Source: Linderina pennispora (taxonomy: Eukaryota > Kickxellomycota > Kickxellomycetes > Kickxellales > Kickxellaceae). From it: 22,974 nt of DNA. Position 1 is the stretch's first letter. Each line of letters starts with the position of its first letter. The translations under genes and the position numbers were made by a program. This document shows positions 17,402-22,974 of the stretch, in pieces. Location of the stretch: assembly GCF_002104995.1 (NCBI RefSeq), contig NW_024468415.1, forward strand, positions 1 through 22,974, in the 5' to 3' direction. Below the pieces are notes generated by a model. That model was not told the origin of the DNA and did not search any database. It was given only the letters and a program-made list of their open reading frames with translations.

Positions 17402-19770
17402 ATGGAAATCATGTTCCTTCTGAAACATTTGCATCTCATTCCTTCTGCTATGCTCACCCACCGCAAAAACTGGTGTCGTATCTGCGCCAACTGTCTGACC
17501 TGCCCACGGGCTAATCGATCGCGGTTTCACCAAGGGAGATGCCATTGCGAGGAGCGCTCAATCAACCATGTGTCCCCGCAAAAAGTCAAGGGCGAGCAGC
17601 TGCTCAGCTTCCGCTACCGCCAGATCAGCGCAGACGATATTGATATTTTCAACGACATCTGGCCGCGGTTCAGGTTTGTCACTCCTCCACTCGAGCGCAA
17701 CCTGCTGCGTGCAAATATCTGCAGCACCTGCCAGCAGCGTCTCCGCCGCGCACGTTTGGCCAGGAACAGTCATCTCCAGGGCATCAGCAAGGGCGATAGC
17801 ACCGAGGACGAGGGTATCGTTTTATCCGACGAGGAAGAGGACCCGGCTCAGGTCTATCACAGCACCAGACCTGCATCTCGCGTGGGCAGTTTTGGTAGTA
17901 GCGATGCTTCTGGGTGGACACCACGGGCGCATCCAACCAATGCTGCCATGTCGCCGATCCAATACCCGAATTCGTCGCTGCGAAGCACGATCTCGCAGAA
18001 CTTTGCCAACCAGCCTTTGCCAGAGATGATTGCTGCCCCTATTGGCAGTCTCCCTCGCCCCACGGTTGGCCAGAGCGACACCTGCAGATGGCTTGGAGCA
18101 GTGCAAACGCCAAGCTCGCTGCATGTGGGGGATAGATTCCCCGCATGTAAAGGCTATGAGTGCAGGACTGAGGTACCGGACAGTGGTGGTACCGAAGGCC
18201 ACAGTGCTACCGCTGTGGCTGCTCTGGCGCAGATGCGCTACACGCAGCAGGCAGCGGGTCTGCCTGCAACGCCGGCCCAAGCTTATGAGGTGGAGGAGTG
18301 TAATAGCGACGATGATCAAGACGTTGCCTCGGCTGATGAGCTAGACATAACTCACGTCGAGACGCCCAACCAGGTAATGTCCTTGCCAGGGGTTAGCAGC
18401 CTTCTCATGGGCATCAATGCGCCCAACAAAAGGTCAGCGCCAGGTGCCAACAGCCTTGAGTTCCTTGCCAAGTGGCCGATTTGCAACCGTGGCATGTCTC
18501 TTGCCCGCGGCCGTTCAAGGTAAGTGGCACTATGCGTCCTTCATTTTTCCGAGTGTCATTGGTGCGCAGTCTGCATATCACTTTGCCCTCCTCCAACAAA
18601 TGCAATCGCGATGCTTCTACCGGCGGCTGGTCAGGCTGCGCCCGATCGTATTGGTCACTGCGCTAGGAAGACATATCCCTGTCTCATGGAGTTCCCTCGC
18701 CCACCAAAGCGTTTACACTAGTCAACATGTCAGTTTCTCATCCATGCCTTCCTGTGGTATGCCGATGCAGGCGATCTTGCTGCTATCTATGCCAAAGAAT
18801 GCCGACACTCCTACACTATTCTCGGTCCATTTGCCTGATTTCTGGAGTCCCTTCAGCTGCCGCCCTGTGTCATCATCCTGCTTCATTTATTCGACAGCAG
18901 CGCGTCAATCTTGCAAAACCGTGGCAAAGAGTTTAATAAGTGCCACCTTCAATGACACATGGCCATTTTTCACGAATGCCAGCAAATCTTGCTTTGGCTT
19001 GGCGGAAAGACGCGCCTCTGGCGTTGCAGAACAGAGTGACACCCGGGTAACAATAATCGGCGGTATAGCAAATCCCATGTTCAGTGCGTGTGTCCAGATA
19101 TGTCAGTGCCGCCCATGCACATAGGTCTTCTGTGAAGCTGTGCACTGTTCGGACCAGTGTCTGGCCTTGCAAAGCAAGAGCATACAGGTTGCGCGCCCTT
19201 TTAAACCCCCCATCGGCTATGTGGAGTGCAGAACGCAATGTGTTTGATACCTAGTTTGGTAGCCTCTCGTTTCCCTCTCTTTGCCATCACCCTTGCTTTT
19301 CGCCCTCATTCCATCTTGCTCTGTACTATAATTGGTTGCTCAAACCGCTCTACCCTCTGGAAGGAGACACAGACTGCTGAGTGCAAGTCTGCTTTCCACA
19401 CATCTACACATGTATGTTATTGCATCGCTCATCAGCATTGCTGAGGAAAAGGTGCCGTCTAGCTGCTGATTGTTTCATGTCTTCCACTTGTAGGACTGGA
19501 CACAGAGTTGAATTCCGTGATGCATTGGGTTCTTTTCTATTCAGAGACATCCTTAGCAGCGACTACATCCTAGAAGACGTGTTCTTCCAGTACTACCCTA
19601 ATGCGCCGCGTAACGTGATATTCTACACCTATGACCAGGTCGCCCTACCAAGACAGACCTCGCCCGGCTACGCAACCAGGTGCTACGGTGACGGCGACGA
19701 CACTATTGTGATCTGGGTCAGGCAGCCTGCATCAGCCGACTCTGACTACGAGCCGAGGTGGAGCACGTAA
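17402..19770 (+). CDS. Cys-rich two-domain protein of unknown family, copy B (two exons)
   Basis: The exons are 17402-18519 and 19494-19770, joined in phase 2, giving 464 residues from ATG 17402. ATG 17450 (residue 17) is an equally good start. The Cys module is C25-x2-C28-x2-C31-x2-C34, C47-x-C49 and C107-x2-C110, set in the same context as copy A (NWCRIC..CLTC; FRYRQISADDI; PPLERNLLRANIC.TCQQRLRRA). Residues 118-372 are polar and probably disordered, with an acidic run (DEEEDP) and a second near residue 300. Exon 2 encodes a domain matching copy A (VEFRDALGSFLFRDI...LEDVFFQYYPNAP...GDDTIVIWV) and stops soon after it, so copy B lacks copy A's 120-residue tail. The gene probably arose by tandem duplication. 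The function is unknown; the Cys spacing suggests metal binding. An out-of-frame ATG at 17368 opens a 48-codon frame overlapping this start. Confidence 0.75.
18520..19493 (+). other. Long intron of copy B
   Basis: The donor is AG|GTAAGT at 18520 and the acceptor CTTGTAG at 19487-19493; splicing joins AG|G ACT GGA in phase 2, as in copy A. At 974 nt it is several times longer than the other introns here (197 and 350 nt). It contains a pyrimidine-rich stretch (about 19260-19320) and an open plus-strand frame (18417-19124) with no family resemblance. An extra or alternative exon cannot be excluded. Confidence 0.7.
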
Positions 19771-19993
19771 AGGAAACTCGGTCCGTAGCATTCCATTCCA
19801 ATGTTCTTCTACAATGACACTCCTCCAAAATCCCCAAATCTCAAAAACAGAACATGCCTGCCCAGTGCAAAGACCTGCGGGTAAGTGCGAATGCGGTTTT
19901 TATTGAAAGAGCAACTACAGTCATGGCTGATCCAGCGATGAATGGCCAGCGTATCTGCTTCAAAGAGATGGGGTTTAGGGCAGAGCGGGTTGC

Positions 19994-20558
19994 TTATTTC
20001 GCAGAGGCGGCAGGCGTCGCAGCAAACTGCGGCGGCAGTGGCCAGACGACGCTGCTTTACATCCCAGTTGTATACGCGCGCAGTGTTGACCTCCATGGTG
20101 GTGATCTGATCGCGCAGGAATTCAAGATCCTCGACAGTGTCCTTCAGGTTGTTCTTTGCGATATCCAGCTTTGCTCGCCAGCAGCTCTCGGGGCCTCGTC
20201 CAAGGTATACTCGAGCATGACATTGGGCTCCGAGCCACAGGTTGACCGTCTCGGTGGGCGGGATCGTTGCGTGCGCAAACAGGGTGTCGTTGACCTCGAA
20301 CAAGGTCTTGACGGGCTCGTCTGAACCGCGCTTCTCGATCAAAAAGTCAAACCCATGCTCAGCGTCTTCTCAATGTCGGGAATTTTGCCCTCCCAGGGCT
20401 CAGCCGCTGCTGCAGCTTCGAGTTCTCCCATGTATTTGTATTTGCTCGCAGCCTCAGTGAACTTGTTGAGGGTTGCCTGGACCGTGTCCGTCTTCAGGTA
20501 TGCCTCGACGTCATCGACAAAAGGGCGATTTCGGGATTCCTCGCGGGTTCGACTCCAT
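19994..20558 (-). CDS. PAC10: Prefoldin subunit 3 (Pac10/VBP1), frame-disrupted
   Basis: Prefoldin is a cytosolic hexamer that passes unfolded actin and tubulin to the CCT chaperonin; subunit 3 is one of its two alpha-type subunits. The start ATG 20558 gives MESNPRGIPKSPF, and a one-base change in a T4 run (20519-20522) leads into FVDDVEAYLKTDTVQ. The family sequence follows in order: a coiled-coil region with KYKYMGELE, GKIPDIEKTLSM, then DEPVKTLFEVNDTLFAHATIPPT, VNLWLGA(N)VMLEYTL, and the second coiled coil LKDTVEDLEFLRDQITTMEVN with RVYNWDVKQRR. Further frame changes are needed at about 20342-20356, 20225-20227 and 20180-20195. The 3' end is uncertain: one more change after KQRR gives a short Pro/Ala-rich tail and the TAA at 19994-19996, whereas the unshifted frame runs to 19809 with unfamily-like sequence. 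Length of about 185 residues fits the family. Confidence 0.88.
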
Positions 20559-20793
20559 GCTTGCAAAGAAAAGAAGAGAGGCTGCGTACTGTATGCTTGA
20601 GTAAAGAGCGGAAATGAAAGGCGCGTTGGCATCACCACGGCTGCTCAGCACCGATCATGGTACAACTATGGGCTAGGGTACCGGATTATAGGATCCACAT
20701 TGAATCCTGCTCTTTTTCTTCCAGAGTGAGCTGTCGCGATGTGGGACCAGTATGCAAGTGCATGTTGTGTTTGGAGAGAAAAATCTATTGTGT

Positions 20794-22974
20794 TTACGAC
20801 AAATGGAAGCTTTGCTGGCCCTCAGTGACTGCACGGCTCCAGCGTTCAGCCAGAATCTCGGGCGTCGAGTAGTTCGGCAGCTTGATGTAGTTGGCACAGG
20901 TCATGACGCTGGGCAGGTAGTCGTCGGGTGTCAGTGGTGCCTCGTGGGGCTTGTGCACAAGCGTCAGCGGCGGGTGCAGTGCACGGAAGCCGCCAAACGG
21001 CAGCTGCGGCGACCCTGTCACAAAGCGCAGGAAGCGGCGGCGGCCAGTAGAGTCCAGCGACTCCATAAAGTCCAAAAACATCTTGACCGCAGGTGATGCC
21101 AACGAGAAGCCGTGGTCAGCCTTGACCGCGCCTAGCAGTGTCGCCATGCCCAGTCTTCACTGTCTGACGACGGGCCAACCAGGCGGCTCAGCTCCCCAGG
21201 CGCAAAGATTGACAGGTCGCGCACAGGGAAGATCTTGTCGAAGCCGTCGCAGAATGCGTGGACCTGTCGCTGGATGCCCTTGCCCAGTGTCCACTGGGCG
21301 ACCTGGTCAATGTAGGCTGGGAGGTTGTTGATCGTGACAGGATGCTCGACCCACCTTCGCGCAGCTCAATGTCTGGGTACCCGGGCAAGGTGAAGTCAAG
21401 CGACAAGTCGTCAACCGAGGCGTCGGTCTTCGGGTCACGGATTGCCTCAGCCTCAGCCATCTTTTGGTCGGCAGTCAGGTCCTCGCGCTGATAGATCTCG
21501 GTCCGCTGGTCCACAAACTGCTGCAGATACTGAAGGGACCTGGTCTGGGCTGGGTCCACGTGCTCGAGCTGCGCCAGGACCATGAGAGGCCGGTCTTTGT
21601 GTCGTCACCCGTGCTGTAGCGCTGTACAGCAGCCCAGAACTCCTCGTGGAGCGGCAGATCAAGGTTGCGGCCGTCAATCAAGCCCTTGGCAACAAAATGT
21701 CCCATGAACTTGAACAGTTGAATGCACGCTCTGTTGGTGACAGAACCTTGCCCGACTCATCGGTCTTCTCGGCTGCTGGCAATGTCGCCGGCACAGTCGG
21801 TTGATTGCTCGTGGGAACAGGCCCAGCTGGGAATCGATGTAGTCTGGTTTCGCTGCCTTGTCTGCGGCCTGGCTGTCGGGCAGACCCAGTCGGATCGCGC
21901 CACAGCTCCAGCGACTTGTCCCTGAGGGTACGCGACACAGTCGCATAGAACTCGAGCGTGGGTCCAAGCCCAGTGCCGACTTCGTCAAAGTACTCGACTT
22001 CCAGAATGGTTTTGGCTGTGCCATAGAGCTCCATGACCTTGAGCGCCGACTCGAGCATGCGGTGGCGCGAGATACGGACCTTTTGGCGCTGGATCCGCCA
22101 AGAGGGATCTGAATGTCGGAGGCACGGCTCGATCCATTGCGTGCCTCACGCTGTGCCAGCGTCTGCCAGCGGCTGATATTGCGCGAGTAGCCGAAGCTGG
22201 TCGCTTGCAGATATGCAAGCCGGGTCTCGAATGGCACCAGGAACGGTATGTAGTGGACCAGCTGGTGACACCAGCGCGGGATAGCACCGCATACCACATG
22301 CAGGGGGTCATCGAGCTGGCGGGTGACCTTGGCTGCGATCTTGCGGTTGATGAACAGCTCCGAGTCCTCAGTAATCAGCCGCTTCTGGTGCAGGATACGC
22401 ACGGCCTGCGGAAGATGCTCATGCAGCTGCTTGATCAGCTCGATGATGACTGCGCTCTGCTTGCCAAGCATCTCATCCAGCTGCGGTGGATCTGGGCTTG
22501 CCAGCTGCACACGCTGTTCCGCAATACTGGCTGCGTCGTCCTGGCTTGCTTTGGCCAAACTCGATATGGAACTGCAGCGTGAACACCTGGATCCACGGGT
22601 TGGCTGTCCTCAGCGATTCGCTGTGCTGGCACATCTACTGACAACACGGAAGATGTTCTCGGACGACGAGACTACACGCTCCTCGTCTTCGCACTTGAGC
22701 TTGATCACAATGTGCCAGTCCTGCGCCTTCTTGCCACCGTCACTGGTATCCTCTGCCATCTCCTTGTCGCCGCCATCCCTTCCATCAGACATGTCCTGGT
22801 CCTTCTCGTCATCGCCATCGCTCTCTGAGTCGCTGGTAAAGTCCTCGTCATCGCCGCTCATATCAGCACCGAGTCGATCGAACAGATCCGATGCGCGAAG
22901 ATCGATACCCGACGACTGGGCAATCATCTGAAGCATGCGAACGTGGTCACGGTTTAGGCCCTCTGACCGGCTCT
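20794..22974 (-). CDS. UFD4: HECT-type E3 ubiquitin ligase, Ufd4/TRIP12-like, C-terminal part, frame-disrupted
   Basis: The frame is open at the right edge, so the N-terminal part is missing. An acidic stretch (SGDDEDFTSDSESDGDDEKD) leads into the region preceding HECT. The HECT domain is then clear: PFETRLAYLQATSFGYSRNI, KVRISRHRMLESALKVMELY, EVEYFDEVGTGLGPTLEFY, LWRD, YIDSQLGLFPRA, FMGHFVAKGLIDGRNLDLPL, FTLPGYPDIELREGG, VTINNLPAYIDQV, and the catalytic loop LPSVMTCANYIKLPNYS with Cys codon 20894-20896. It ends EGQQSFHLS at TAA 20794-20796. HECT ligases form a thioester with ubiquitin on that cysteine; Ufd4 acts in ubiquitin-fusion and N-degron degradation. At least nine frame changes are needed (about 22630, 22553, 22098, 21890, 21805, 21723, 21585, 21347, 21148). 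Assignment to the Ufd4 subgroup rests on the acidic region and HECT wording; another large HECT ligase is possible. Confidence 0.88.

Noticed and set aside
18417-19124. A 235-codon plus-strand frame overlapping the end of copy B exon 1.
   Set aside because: It runs out of frame with the conserved protein, has no motif, and lies mostly in the intron fixed by the conserved phase-2 junction.
19809-19993. Extension of the prefoldin 3 frame past KQRR to a stop at 19809.
   Set aside because: The residues are unlike the family and would make it about 60 residues too long; a small frame change gives a plausible short tail ending at 19994.
20547-20557. GGTTCGACTCC, a match to the B-box of a tRNA gene.
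   Set aside because: Flanking bases do not form a T-arm stem, there is no A-box at the right distance, and the site lies on the start codon region of prefoldin 3.

Overview
The window looks like nuclear DNA of a fungus, probably an early-diverging (non-Dikarya) lineage. Evidence: spliceosomal introns with GTAAGT/GTAAGC...AG borders, CT-rich leaders, GC-rich coding sequence, fungal-type orthologues (Glo3 ArfGAP, Ufd4-like HECT ligase, prefoldin subunit 3, acetoacetyl-CoA synthetase), and an apparent Integrator subunit 7 gene. Integrator is absent from the model yeasts, which points away from them. A Kickxellomycotina-like source is only a guess from overall character.

Layout. 1-2060 (+): 3' part of an Integrator subunit 7 (INTS7)-like gene, open at the left edge. 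2041-4334 (-): acetoacetyl-CoA synthetase, one intron, converging on INTS7. 4801-5154 (-): small putative secreted protein. 5628-8894 (-): 1088-residue secreted, Tyr/Pro-rich repeat protein, probably of the cell or spore wall. 9421-10926 (-): GLO3-type ArfGAP. 10927-15246: about 4.3 kb without a gene I can support, very long compared with the other gaps here. 15247-17111 and 17402-19770 (+): a tandem pair of paralogous two-exon genes of a family I do not recognise, with an eight-cysteine N-terminal module, a disordered middle and a conserved C-terminal domain encoded by exon 2. 19994-20558 (-): prefoldin subunit 3. 20794-22974 (-): C-terminal part of a Ufd4/TRIP12-like HECT ubiquitin ligase, open at the right edge.

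Two points stand out. First, the tandem gene pair appears to be an undescribed family: intron position, intron phase and both domains are conserved between the copies, and both have a TATA-like box placed against the first ATG. Second, reading-frame damage is uneven. INTS7, AACS, prefoldin 3 and the HECT gene carry many single-base frame changes, often in homopolymers, inside otherwise well conserved protein sequence. The block 5.6-19.8 kb (repeat protein, GLO3, both paralogues) shows none. Local consensus errors explain this more simply than four separate pseudogenes, but the sequence alone cannot decide.

The genes do not form a single pathway. They are housekeeping genes (snRNA/transcription processing, ketone-body activation, COPI traffic, chaperone, ubiquitin) around one wall-type gene and one lineage-specific duplicated pair.
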